Made by a program: the position numbers and the translations under genes | NCBI GenBank assembly: GCA_019155205.2 | Contig: JAHNZQ020000172.1 | Location: forward strand, 2,416,594-2,428,558 | Direction of reading: 5' to 3' | DNA: 11,965 nt | Origin: Gracilaria vermiculophylla | Lineage: Eukaryota > Rhodophyta > Florideophyceae > Gracilariales > Gracilariaceae | Part shown: piece after piece, positions 1 to 8,093 of the stretch | Layout of the letters: each line of letters opens with the position of its first letter | How positions within the stretch are numbered: position 1 is the stretch's first letter | Notes under the pieces: model-generated | What the model was told of the DNA's origin: nothing | Databases searched by the model: none | The model's input: only the letters and a program-made list of their open reading frames with translations

Positions 1-196
1 GGTCGCACTACTGTGCTAATTCCCTGCATAAAATATCTAAAATAAATAATAAATTCTACCGTACCTTAAGGATACTGTAGCGCACGCAGGCAATATTATG
101 CACCACGTGGCCCAGCTAATAAATTACTAACCCTCCTTAGGAATATTATGCCATAAGGCCAAACCACCATAATTCCGTAGGAGCCACTGTACTACA
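1..196 (+). repeat. Terminal repeat R, copy 1 (3' part only)
   Basis: The window opens inside a terminal repeat. These 196 bases align along their whole length with 8454-8649 with only about a dozen differences by eye, and less closely with the ends of the copies at 444 and 5582. The copy ends in GTACTACA, shared by all full copies, and carries the same palindromes (CCTTAAGG, CCACGTGG). Its start lies left of the window, so its outer flank cannot be tested for a target duplication. It is closest to the 8094 copy, suggesting the same subfamily. Confidence 0.85.
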
Positions 197-443
197 CTGG
201 GGAGCACTGTGCGTGCTGCGCCAACCGACGGAGTCGATTGATTAAGGATCCTGTAGGAGGGTTTTCATTGGAAATTCTGAGTGGTCCATAGAAGAGTAGG
301 TCGGGCGTGATTTGCTTTCACTTCCAAATCACCTCAAGGAAGAATTTCACTGTGGGAGTCCGTTTGTTGCAAACTAAAACCACGGTTCTGCAGCAACTTT
401 TGCGAATCCTTTAAAGGCTGACCTCCTAAGTCGTAAGACCGGT
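197..443. other. Gene-free stretch between R copies 1 and 2
   Basis: No supported gene. One forward frame over about 240-370 has a single stop but no motif I recognise. Bases around 207-235 (GTGCTGCGCCA, CCGACGG) weakly resemble the ORFX leader near 8909 and its equivalent in copy A, so this could be the tail of a further deleted element headed by R copy 1; the match is too short to rely on. The last six bases, ACCGGT, may be the left target duplication of element A. Confidence 0.4.
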
Positions 444-998
444 TTTGGTACTGTCAGTTCTCCTTTCGAGGTAGTAGAGCACAACGTCCGTTAGGAGTTT
501 TTGTTGACTTCAAAGGTGCGTGTTCTTATAGGTGGTCTCTGGTATTCGCAAACGCGAGCCGGGGGAATGCTTAAAGAGGATCCGCAAACACCAAGCGGAG
601 AGGGAGGTTCACTGTGCCGACAATGTTTCTACAGGCACTGTCATGATGCGACCTGGGGATCAGCGGCTAAGAACCTGAGAATGATCGACGAGAGTCTCTA
701 ACTGTGAATGTAGATGAAGACTCCATGGTGCTTCTCTTTACTACGCCAAGAGGTGGAGCTCAACCGGCACATTAAGTACCAAGCCGGGAGCCCGCCTTGG
801 CTGGTCTCATTACTGCAGTAATCACCTTCGTAAATTAACTAAAATAAATATAAATTCTACTGTCCCTTAAGGGTACTGTAACACACTCGGGCAGAATTAT
901 GAACCACATGGCTTAGTTAATAAAATACGAGCCCACGTTAGGAATATTATGCAATGAGGCCACACCACCATTTTTCCCTCAGGAGCCACTGTACTACA
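444..998 (+). repeat. Terminal repeat R, copy 2
   Basis: A full-length R of about 555 bp, from TTTGGTAC (decayed TGTGGTAC) to GTACTACA. It aligns throughout with 5582-6134 and 8094-8649. It carries the shared start block TACTGTCAG, a GC-rich middle, an AT-rich A/T run near 840-860 and the subterminal CCTTAAGG-like, CCACATGG and TTAGGA motifs. It abuts reverse transcriptase coding sequence at 999 with no primer binding site, so a deletion has joined R to pol. Small open frames inside it are not conserved in the other R copies. Confidence 0.85.
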
Positions 999-1019
999 GC
1001 TGGACTCCATGCTCGCGAT

Positions 1020-1752
1020 TTCGAACGCAATGAGGTGCACCGAATGCTAGAGAACGGCGGTATCGAGCCTTTCAATTCCGAATGGGCCTATTCAATGGTA
1101 TTCGTGCAGAAAACGGATGGCTCCTTGAGGTTCTGTATTGACTATAAACGCTTCAAAGAGGTGACGGTGCTTGATTCGTATCCGATACCCCGAATAGATG
1201 AATGACTCGACTTTTTAGGTGATGTGTCCGTTTTCTCCACGATGGATGCCAACAATGGCTACTGCCAGATTGCGATGGACGAGTACGATAAGGATAGGAC
1301 AACGTTCAACTCGCACTGTGGAATTTCCAGATTCCTAAGGAGGCCATTTTGGATTGAAGAATGCATCCGCTACGTTCCAACGAGCGGTGGACATTATCCT
1401 GTCAAAGGTGAAGTGGCAGTAAGACTTGGTGTATATGGATGACATCATCATATACTCCCACAGCGTGGAGTAGCACTTCATTCATCTGAAGCATGTGCTC
1501 CAACTACTAAAGGATGCTGGACTCACCTTGAAGCTGGAGAAATGTTTCTTTTTCAAGTCGTCGGTTGACTATCTGGGGCACGTAGTGCTGCCGGGCCGCC
1601 TACAGGCTTCCCGGAAAACTCAGGACGCCATCAAGGAATCTCACCCTATCACGAACCAGACGGAGCTCCGCTCCTTCCTAGGGTTGTGTAACGTCTTCCG
1701 GAGGTTTGTAACGAATTTCTCCCGTAAAGTGGCGCCGTTAAATCACCTCTAG
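1020..1752 (+). other. Reverse transcriptase domain of pol A
   Basis: Fingers and palm motifs are readable: KTDGSLRFCIDY, then SYPIPRIDE, an in-frame TGA at 1203, FSTMDANNGYCQI and, after a one-base frame change near 1345, FGLKNASATFQRAVD. The catalytic YMDD box lies at 1432-1443, followed by a thumb-like stretch (LEKCFFF, YLGHVV, LRSFLGLCN, YRRF-like NVFRRF). This is the usual Ty3/gypsy order. Stops at 1420 and 1471 bracket YMDD, and a further stop at 1750 precedes RNase H. Confidence 0.88.
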
Positions 1753-2240
1753 GAGGAGGACAAGACGACGCAATTGTCTATTTTGACGGAAGAGGAGTTT
1801 GAGGCCTTCAACACCTTCAAGAGGAGACAAATAGAACCACCTATTTTGGTAATTTGGAAGCGGCACGGCCCAGTGTTACTGGAGACTGACGCCTGTAAAT
1901 AACGGTTCGGATACGCCCTGCTATAAGAGCAACCGGAAGGTGTATTTCAACCTATCGGATACTAGAATCGCAGGCTCACACCTTCAGAACGGAAGTATTC
2001 CACCTCGGAGCGCGAATGTCTCGCCATCGAGTCGGCGTTCTTGCTTTCACGCCCATACGTGGAAGGCTCACGTTTCACTCTGAGGACGGACCACGCACCA
2101 TAGAAGTGGATACTGTCTTTGACGGATGCCTCCGGCCGTCTGAAAAGGTGGAGGCTACGCCTCCTGGAGTTTGCGTTTGACATCTTCCACCGTCCTGGCA
2201 CACAACTCCAGGCAGCGGACGCGCACCCGCGAATTTCCAC
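1753..2240 (+). other. RNase H domain of pol A
   Basis: Same frame as the preceding reverse transcriptase. Motifs typical of Ty3/gypsy RNase H can be read: LLETDAC (first catalytic Asp), QPIGY, LTPSERKYSTSERECLAI (catalytic Glu region), RFTLRTDH and the late HRPG block (IFHRPGTQLQAADA). Five stops at 1750, 1900, 1924, 1963 and 2101 interrupt it without changing frame. Confidence 0.82.
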
Positions 2241-2559
2241 CGGTGGCGAAGACAAAACACCTTTGGAAGACACCATCCCGTGTCTGGTTATCCAGGACAC
2301 CGATGGGAAAGAAGGATCCGACGCAGAATGCTTGGAATGCTGTGAACCTGGAGGAAAGTACAATATGCTCCCTGAGGTTATGGATCTTGTTGAGGAAAAA
2401 AGGTGGTTATCCCCATCACCACAGCCGATCCTGAAAGAGCAGAGTACGGATGCGTACTGCATGGAGTGCCTCGCCACTGTGGAGAGTCTAACATGGTCAT
2501 TCGATGACGACCTGGACGGCGTAGTTGTACGCCGTGTTTCTCAGATTGGAGCTCTGCAA

Positions 2560-3620
2560 AATGGGGTCCCGACGAAACTACGGGTAAGGGTGCTGTATCT
2601 CCCGCACAATCCTCGCCTTGTCGGGCACCCCGGTTGATTACGTATGTATATAACCATGCGGAGGGAGTTCTTTTGGCCGAACATGGCTATTGACGCCTTT
2701 CAAACAGTGGTGAATTGCTATTCCTGCGCCGTCGCTAGGGAAAAAAGACGGAAACACCGCACACCTCTCACTCTGTTCCCCCCTTCCGGACCTTTGGATT
2801 TCGTAGCTATGGAAATTTCAGGTCTTCCTGTCAAGACGGAGCGAGAGCACTGAGTTATTCTCGTGATCACTGATCGTTTCTCGAAGATCACGCGCGCCAT
2901 TCCACTCCGAAGCACCTCTGCAACAGTAATTTCCAAAGCCTTTCTGGAGCACTGGGTCTATCCACATACGATACCATTGTATCTCCTCATGGACAATGGC
3001 CGTCAGTTTGTGGCGAAGCTCTTTAGCGCCTTCTCCATAATGCTGGGAATAAAACAGTTTTCTACTACTGCATATCAGTCCCAGACCAACGAACCAGCGG
3101 AGAGCTTCAACAAACCCTTCGTTTTGAGGCTGGAGCACTACGTCGGGGACCACCAGAAGAATTGGGACGCGTATGTAGGCCCCTTCACGTATGCATATAA
3201 CCTGCAGATGCACCTTTCCACGGGGACCGCCCGTTTCAAGCTAGGGCTCTCGCGCATCCCGCCAAGTGCTGCCATTGCGGCGCGTGCCACGGTGCACCCG
3301 GAGGATAGGCCACAGGCACCAACAGCAGTGCAAGCCAAACGCTCCATACTAAGGTGGTATGAGAACGCACTCTCCCTCGCAAAGGAGAGGCTCAATGCCT
3401 CGCAGAGGAGATATAAACAGAACTAAGACCGGGAGGTGATGGAAAGCCCTCATCTGAAGGAAGGCGACTAGGTTTTCTTCGAAATGCCAAAAAGACATCC
3501 GACAAACCGCTGTAATTTACGCCGAAGTCAGCGCCGACCACCTCAGGGCCTTACAAAATCCTGGTCACCTATAGGGACACTATCGCCATTGAGGTTAACG
3601 GGCTTCGACACGTCGTTTCC
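2560..3620 (+). other. Integrase zinc-binding, core and GPY/F regions of pol A
   Basis: An HHCC-type region is seen as LPHNPRLVGHPG, a TGA at 2635, then REFFWPNM and CYSCAVARE. The core has the second catalytic Asp in LLMDNGRQF and the Glu in NEPAESFN. At the first Asp position I read AMEISGLP, so Asp appears replaced by Glu. Downstream, SAPTTSGPYKI (around 3528-3560) is the GPY/F module that commonly precedes a chromodomain. Stops at 2635, 2851, 3424 and 3469 and a later frame change show that it is dead. Confidence 0.82.
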
Positions 3621-3817
3621 CGTGATAGGGTAACGAAAGTCCCGACGTCTAGCCCTTCCGAAATGCCCACCACTTCACCTTAGGGACCACGCGCGGAATT
3701 ACCTCATTCGGCCACCTCAGGAGTGACGACAAAGTTGGATACTGGAACCGCATCACCCCTCTCGGCGAATCATTGCTGGAGGCGCCAAACGCCGGCATGA
3801 CATCTCAAGATGATATC

Positions 3818-3967
3818 TTCTACGCGGTGGACCATATCGTCTCCCACCGAAAAGCCCCTGCAGGAATACTGTACCGTGTCCGCTGGTATGGGTACACCTC
3901 AGAGGACGATACGGAAGAATTTCCGGAACACATCCCGGAGATCTTCCCTAGACAATACCACGCCAAT
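3818..3967 (+). other. Chromodomain at the integrase C terminus, pol A
   Basis: YAVDHIVSHR, LYRVRWYGYTSEDDTEEF and PEHIPEIFPRQY follow the chromodomain pattern: a beta strand ending in xVExI, then YxVxWxGY, an acidic TWEP-like turn and a C-terminal helix. The three positions usually forming the methyl-lysine cage are Y, W and Y. The usual TWEP reads DTEEF here. In chromoviruses this module steers integration towards particular chromatin. The frame is open over this part. Confidence 0.82.
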
Positions 3968-4186
3968 CTAGTGCGGAACTGCTTCTCTATAGAGGCGCTT
4001 CCGTTTCGGAAAGGGAAAGGGGGCCCTCAGCCGGAATTTTTTTTCGTCTCCGCTGCGTACCCCGCACCTGGAGTTCTCTTTTTCGCCTCCAGGACGCCGT
4101 TTCTCGCTTTTTGCACGCTCCTGCGGCGGCATTTAGTGTCACTGAGCGCGTGGGCACGGGCCATTTGTATGGCAACAACCGTTCAC

Positions 4187-4200
4187 GGAGCTTCTGCTCC
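4187..4200. terminator. Small hairpin where pol A and ORFX A converge
   Basis: GGAGC, loop TTCT, GCTCC: a 5-bp perfect stem just after the point matching the pol C stop. The aligned place in copy C also forms a 5-bp stem (TGGAG/CTCCA at 11287-11302). A role in 3' end formation is a guess; only the stem and its recurrence are seen. Confidence 0.3.
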
Positions 4201-4264
4201 AACTGAAACATCTATTTTTCCTCCGCTACCAGGAACTAACTTCCATCGCCCGGGGATCTTTCAC

Positions 4265-5153
4265 CTACAGGTCACCGAGTCGCGTCTTATATTCCCCTTC
4301 GAGGCGAGCTTTTGCCATGAGCGCGTGGCTCTCGAGGAACTCAAAGAGGCCTTCCTTGATGCCCGCCATCAAGGCTCGATCCACCCGGGCCCTGTGGAGT
4401 TCTAAGACCCAGGCACGCGCCTCGCGCAGAGCCTTTATAGGAGAAGCCAGAGGAGGACGGCTTGTCACCAGGCACGCCTGCAAAACCTTCTGGAAGGCAG
4501 CATCCAGAGCCCCAGAGGATAACCCGCCCGATAGGCCACCCGAAGCGGCCACCTGCGTTGACGGCGAAACAACCACCACGGAAGGAGCCGCGGACGGCGG
4601 ACCAGCAGGAGCAGGGGCTTCCTGAATGGACTTCACATGCACCACCGTGGAGGTCAGCAGAGCCAAGGACGGAGTCGGCGACACCGGAGGTGACGGCGGT
4701 GCGGGAACTGGGACGCTCCGCAGGCGAGGGCGAGGCTTAAGAACCGGCGCAGGGACGCTCCGCAATCGGGGTTGCATCACCGTGGCCGAAGCTACCGAGA
4801 AAGGAGTAATCTCTTCCTCTCCTATAGGATACACGGCGGCCACCACTGCGTGAGGATCTTGCATTGTGGCGGGACGCGGCATTATGACCTCAGGAGGTGC
4901 ACCTATATCCTGAGACGGAGCTGGTAACCGACGGGGCGCGCGAGTCGCCAGGCTCTCCACCAAGGGCTCATAGTCAGGGACCCAGAGCAGTGGAACCTGA
5001 GGAGAGTGATCAGACGCCACTTGAGGAGCGGCCCGCGGTTGTGTGCCCGACCCGAGAGGGAGCCACGTCGAGGCGTCATCGTGGAATTCGCGGAGGGGAC
5101 GGAGGACCGGAGGTAGGCGAGGTATGGAGCACCATGGCGGGGCGCAAGTTCAT
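4265..5153 (-). pseudogene. ORFX A, internally deleted copy of the unrecognised convergent gene
   Basis: Homologue of ORFX C on the opposite strand to pol A. The start region (MNLRPAMV from the ATG at 5153-5151) aligns with MSARPAMV of copy C, and the last 240 or so residues align closely: APRRLPAPSQDIGAP, the repeated PRLRSVP, AGPPSAAPSVVVV, ARAWVLELHRAR and a final LGDL before a TAG. About 1.2 kb corresponding to 9317-10525 is missing, joined at about 4996-5004 where both parents read CTCC(T)CAG. The join is out of frame, and two in-frame stops lie in the N-terminal part. The C-terminal 251 codons remain open. Function unknown. Confidence 0.8.
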
Positions 5154-5481
5154 ATCTAGTAAAGGCCAACGGGGGCGCAAACGAGAAGATTATGAGATGA
5201 TGCACCTTTACCGAGAGTGAACGAGCGAGTGCGATGAAACGGGTGTTCCTCAAAGGGGAATGCTCGAAGAATCGGAGCGTGGGGTTCCGTGAGGGAGTCA
5301 GCAAACAGTCCGGACTCACCCCTGCTCCACCGACAAAGGTCGACCGCCTGCGCCGCGCACGACACGCTCGAGTGCGCGGAAACTCACGCCGTCGGCTGGC
5401 GCGGCAGCACCAACGGGTTGCACCCAGGAGAAGGAGACGCGGCCGGGTCAAGGTGGACCAGGGCCCGCAAACACCGCAAGG
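5154..5481 (-). other. ORFX A leader (5' untranslated region)
   Basis: These 328 bases on the minus strand align over their full length with 8834-9162 upstream of ORFX C, for example CCTTGCGG, a GGTGCTGC-GCGCCAG block and TCGTGCGCGG. The region is GC-rich, and the open frames crossing it are not conserved as protein between copies. At its outer end it is fused directly to 31 bp of R. Confidence 0.65.
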
Positions 5482-5512
5482 CTACCTCGAAAGAAGAACT
5501 GACAGTACCACA
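5482..5512 (-). repeat. Stub of terminal repeat R in inverted orientation
   Basis: Read on the minus strand from 5512 this begins TGTGGTACTGTCAGTTC and runs 31 bases with two mismatches to the start of R at 5582 (and two to the R at 444). The rest of R and the first part of the leader are deleted. It lies immediately upstream of the ORFX A leader in the same orientation as ORFX, just as R at 8094 precedes ORFX C. It is the only right-hand element end seen in the window. Confidence 0.75.
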
Positions 5513-5581
5513 ACTGGTTTCCGGACTTAGAAGTTCAGATTCCTAATGGATTCCCTAGGATCGCGACAGAACCGTGTTTCT
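5513..5581. other. 69-bp spacer between elements A and B
   Basis: Unique sequence with no gene. It starts with ACTGGT, which resembles ACCGGT at the left border of element A. It is bordered on both sides by outward-facing starts of R (TGTGGTAC), making the ends of two neighbouring elements. Confidence 0.5.
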
Positions 5582-6134
5582 TGTGGTACTGTCAGTTCTC
5601 CTTTTGAGGTAGTAGAGCATAACGTCCGTTAGGAGTTTTTGTTGACTCCAAAGGTGCGTGTTCTTAAGATATACTCCGGTATTCGCTATGGCGAGCCGGG
5701 GCAATTCTTAAAGAGTTTCCGCAAACACCGAGCAGAGGGGAAGGTTCAATGGGCGGAAAATGCTCCCACAGGCGCTGCTATGGTGCGACCTGGGGATCAG
5801 CGGCTTAAAAACCTGAGGATGATGGACGAGGGTCTCCAACTGGAAAAGGAGATGAAGACTCAAGGGTGCTTGTATTCAGTTCCTCAGAGGTGGAGCTCAA
5901 CCGGCAGATTAAGTATCAAGCCGGGAGCCCGCCCCGGCATGTCTCGCTACTGTACTAATTACCTGCACAAATTAACAAAAATAAATAAGAGTTCTACCGT
6001 CCCTTAAGGATACTGTAGGTCACGCGGGCGGGATTATGCACCACGTGGCCCAGCTAAAAAAATACGAGCCCTCCTTAGGAATATAGCGCTATAAAGCCAC
6101 ACCACCATATTTCCTTAGGAGCCGCAGTACTACA
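5582..6134 (+). repeat. Terminal repeat R, copy 3
   Basis: A full-length R of 553 bp with well-kept ends TGTGGTAC and GTACTACA (TG...CA, imperfect 8-bp inverted ends). It aligns end to end with the copies at 444 and 8094. It joins ORFX B sequence directly at 6135. The flanks TTTCT and GAGAG do not match, so this is not a clean solitary insertion. The longest internal frame (from 5639) is not preserved in the other R copies and is not considered coding. Confidence 0.85.
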
Positions 6135-7007
6135 GAGAGAAGAAGTAGTTCCTCCAGGAGACATGCACTTTAAGGTAATACTTTGAACGTTGGCCGTAAG
6201 GCATGTCATGGAACTTCATGTTGTGCCAGCCATAAAAGTATTCAAAGGCGTTCCATACTCCGATCTCATCCGCAAGGTGTGTCCCTCATCGGCTTTGATT
6301 CAGCCAATAGAGGTCATCATAAGGGGGATCAAATGGGAGTACCGCAAGGGCGAAGCGTCCACCGGCGATGCTTGCAAGATGCCCGGCTCGCTGGTAAGCG
6401 CCTTCTCTGTGCAGGAGCAGCTGCAGTCGAGACTGAATCTCGCGCTCTCGGCACACCTGAGGGAAGAAGTGTCGCAGCGTCCCATCATGGTCAGAGCATC
6501 GTCACCGTGCACCGGATTGTGGAGCCAGTGAGCTCGGAAAGCGTCCACACGGCTCCGCCTTTAGGCGTTCTGAGTGACCTCTGATACGGCGTGGAATCGC
6601 GTAGCCTGAAGGTATGATCCAAAATGGTGAATGTAGTCCTCCACGGAACATGGGAGACTGACGCGCCTGTCATGGAAGGGTACAAAGACACGTATAGCCC
6701 GATGATCGAAGTCCTATCCTGGTCGGAGTGGCGCACTGGTAAGAGTGAGATACACTTCGGGATCAGACGGAGAAGCAGGAGCCTGGGCCGGAAAAGTCAT
6801 CGCAAAAGGCGAATAAAATTAGGAGAAGAGAGAATGAGTGAGTAGGGGCACCAGAAGAGTTGGACGGGACATCCCCAGGAGATATACCGCCATTACATAC
6901 CCGCCGGGGGAGGGAACCATGTCAAAACACCATCGAATAATACGCGGAGACGTTAGACCAAGGGATGAAAGGGAGGAACTAAGCACCATAGCGGGGATCG
7001 AGTTCAT
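6135..7007 (-). pseudogene. ORFX B, truncated N-terminal copy
   Basis: On the minus strand the ATG at 7007-7005 opens MNSIPAMV, matching the starts of ORFX A and C, followed by SPRIIRWCFDMV against SPRIPRWRLDTV in copy C. Further in, WLHNPVHGDDAL and GRCDT match WLHSPVHGDNAL and GYCDT of copy C. Similarity continues to the equivalent of about position 10030 in copy C (a stretch near 6135-6215 on the minus strand), where R copy 3 cuts the gene off at roughly residue 290 of 695. At least two frame changes break it. It is useful as a third sequence showing which parts of ORFX are conserved. Confidence 0.72.
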
Positions 7008-7095
7008 ATCAAGCGGAGACCAACGATAGTGCAGAAGGGGAGAATATGGCTAAAGACGTCTCCGATGAGAATAAACGAGCGGATGTAACGACTCA

Positions 7096-8093
7096 GAAAA
7101 GTATCAAAAAGTGCTATATGAGTTTGGTTGACTGTTTGTTCACTGTTTTCAAAAAGAAAATTTTATTTTCAACAGAACGCGCTGGTGCACAATGCGTCTT
7201 AGTCACAAACTTACTACATGGATCAGACAAGTCTGTTCCAGAGGGGTCGGTGTGCTTGTTAGAGTTGAGCCGAATCGAAAAAGTTTTGGGATAGCTTGCT
7301 GAAGTAGAATGCTTTGTGCGCATGAAAGGTACTTTCAAACTGTTTTTAATTCAAAAAATGTACATAAAATTGCCGGAAATCTTCTACAGTTTTAATTGCA
7401 GAAAAGTACATCAATTCCATGCCAAAACGTTCCATAATTGTTATACAGCAAAATGGATGCAAAAAAACATAGTAACGTAGTGTGTCAGTTAACCATTTTG
7501 GACATGAAACTTCTCACTGCTAGAACAATAGCGATAACATGTTATCCAATCAATTTCGGACACGATTGTTCTCTTCTCAGTCAATATGTCTTCAGTGCAT
7601 GTCGTGCACGATGTACATATTCTCTGGCATAACATCTCCTCGACGGTGTTGATGAGCAGTCTCTTGAGTGTTAAAAGACTGCTCCTATCTTTGGAGACGC
7701 GTGACAGCGTCTGCCTTTGCCTGCGTCTCTTCACCGCTTTTGTCTAGGCTCGAGTCCACCTTCACAAACAAGCAAATTTCTTAACTCTACAGACCGCATT
7801 AATGGAAAGCTAAAGCCGCAAGCACAATAGTCAAGACCAACGCGCAAGGAGAGTTACTGGATCCAACCCGCTTAGTTGCTTCAGCACACGAGTTTGTGTT
7901 TGTAAGCTCAGGATGTCTGTATGTGACGGCAAAACGTTTGGAACTAGGCAGAAAACATGAGAGATGGACACGTCGATAAAACAGAGTCGAAACAAACCAA
8001 GTCCAATGCTCTCCAGCGGTTCGGGTTTCGACCTACATTTATCAGTAGATGGGCCCTTTCGCAGTCGGGATCAAAGTGATTTCATGTCATTAC
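7096..8093. other. AT-richer stretch with no recognisable gene
   Basis: Base composition is visibly richer in A and T than the elements on either side, and no R, pol or ORFX sequence was found. Several short open frames exist on both strands; none shows a recognisable motif. The least unlikely is on the minus strand at 7489-7734 (81 codons, basic start, then a cysteine-rich LCQRICTSCTTCTED stretch), which could be a host exon or chance. This may be the local host DNA that the elements landed in. Confidence 0.45.
7654..7684. repeat. Perfect 9-bp inverted repeat (hairpin)
   Basis: GAGCAGTCT and AGACTGCTC are separated by 13 bases. A second short stem, AGACGC/GCGTCT, follows close by (about 7695-7712). 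Both lie in the AT-richer stretch, and no function is apparent. Confidence 0.55.

Larger units (their letters stand above)
999..4405 (+). pseudogene. pol: Degenerate Ty3/gypsy pol (RT-RNase H-integrase-chromodomain), copy A
   Basis: Remnant of a polyprotein that would copy element RNA into DNA and integrate it. Domain order is reverse transcriptase, RNase H, integrase with zinc-binding and DDE regions, GPY/F module, chromodomain and a C-terminal tail: the Ty3/gypsy chromovirus order. Gag, protease and the very start of reverse transcriptase are missing; coding begins about where an LxxGxIxPSxSxWA-like motif falls. In-frame stops lie at 1203, 1420, 1471, 1750, 1900, 1924, 1963, 2101, 2635, 2851, 3424 and 3469, with frame changes near 1345, between 3471 and 3525, and near 3740. 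The stop seen in copy C has been lost, so the last frame runs on to 4405 and overlaps the 3' end of ORFX A by 141 bases. It cannot make a working enzyme. Confidence 0.88.
444..5512 (+). mobile_element. Retroelement copy A (R, pol, convergent ORFX, inverted R stub)
   Basis: A degraded Ty3/gypsy-type element. In order: R (+), pol (+) entered in the middle of the reverse transcriptase domain, ORFX (-) meeting pol tail to tail, the ORFX leader, and 31 bp of R on the minus strand. The gag and protease region expected upstream of reverse transcriptase is absent. The outer ends TTTGGTAC and (minus strand) TGTGGTAC are inverted relative to each other. The bases outside them are ACCGGT at 438-443 and ACTGGT at 5513-5518, matching at 5 of 6. 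The alternative, a normal element with direct LTRs at 444 and 5582, fits worse: that unit has no flanking duplication, and the DNA on its two sides is not continuous. Confidence 0.6.
5582..7095 (+). mobile_element. Retroelement copy B (R plus N-terminal part of ORFX)
   Basis: R (+) is followed by ORFX (-), the same polarity as element A, but pol and the C-terminal half of ORFX are deleted and the right-hand R is missing. Similarity to the A and C leaders fades near 7090-7100, which I take as the approximate right edge. Strand is given in the direction pol would have had. Confidence 0.5.

Noticed and set aside
197..215. Possible tRNA primer binding site after R copy 1
   Set aside because: CTGGGGAGCACTG does not match the start of the usual initiator-Met primer site, and the bases after the other R copies differ completely.
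1962..2477. 171-codon minus-strand frame opposite RNase H
   Set aside because: It is a shadow of the pol reading frame, which carries recognisable motifs on the plus strand; no motif is seen on this strand.
4990..5010. ORFX A as a spliced, intron-lacking copy
   Set aside because: Copy C reads CTCCTCAGATG at the would-be donor, with no GT at the junction; a deletion at a shared motif is simpler.
4903..5451. 182-codon minus-strand frame over the ORFX A leader and N terminus
   Set aside because: It is in a different frame from the conserved ORFX start, and its counterpart in copy C is not open.
5639..6007. 122-codon open frame inside R copy 3, and a related 66-codon frame at 501-701 in copy 2
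   Set aside because: The frames begin at TTG, diverge through indels between the two copies and are broken in copy 4, so protein coding is not conserved.
444..6134. A conventional LTR element with direct LTRs at 444 and 5582
   Set aside because: Flanks do not match, no polypurine tract precedes 5582, and the ORFX B sequence to the right does not continue to the left of 444. Kept only as an alternative.
7046..7294. 82-codon plus-strand frame in the AT-richer stretch
   Set aside because: No motif, and it crosses the likely border of element B at about 7095.
8018..8040. tRNA-like T-arm (GGTTCGGGTTTCGACC)
   Set aside because: No acceptor, D or anticodon arms at the proper distances on either strand.
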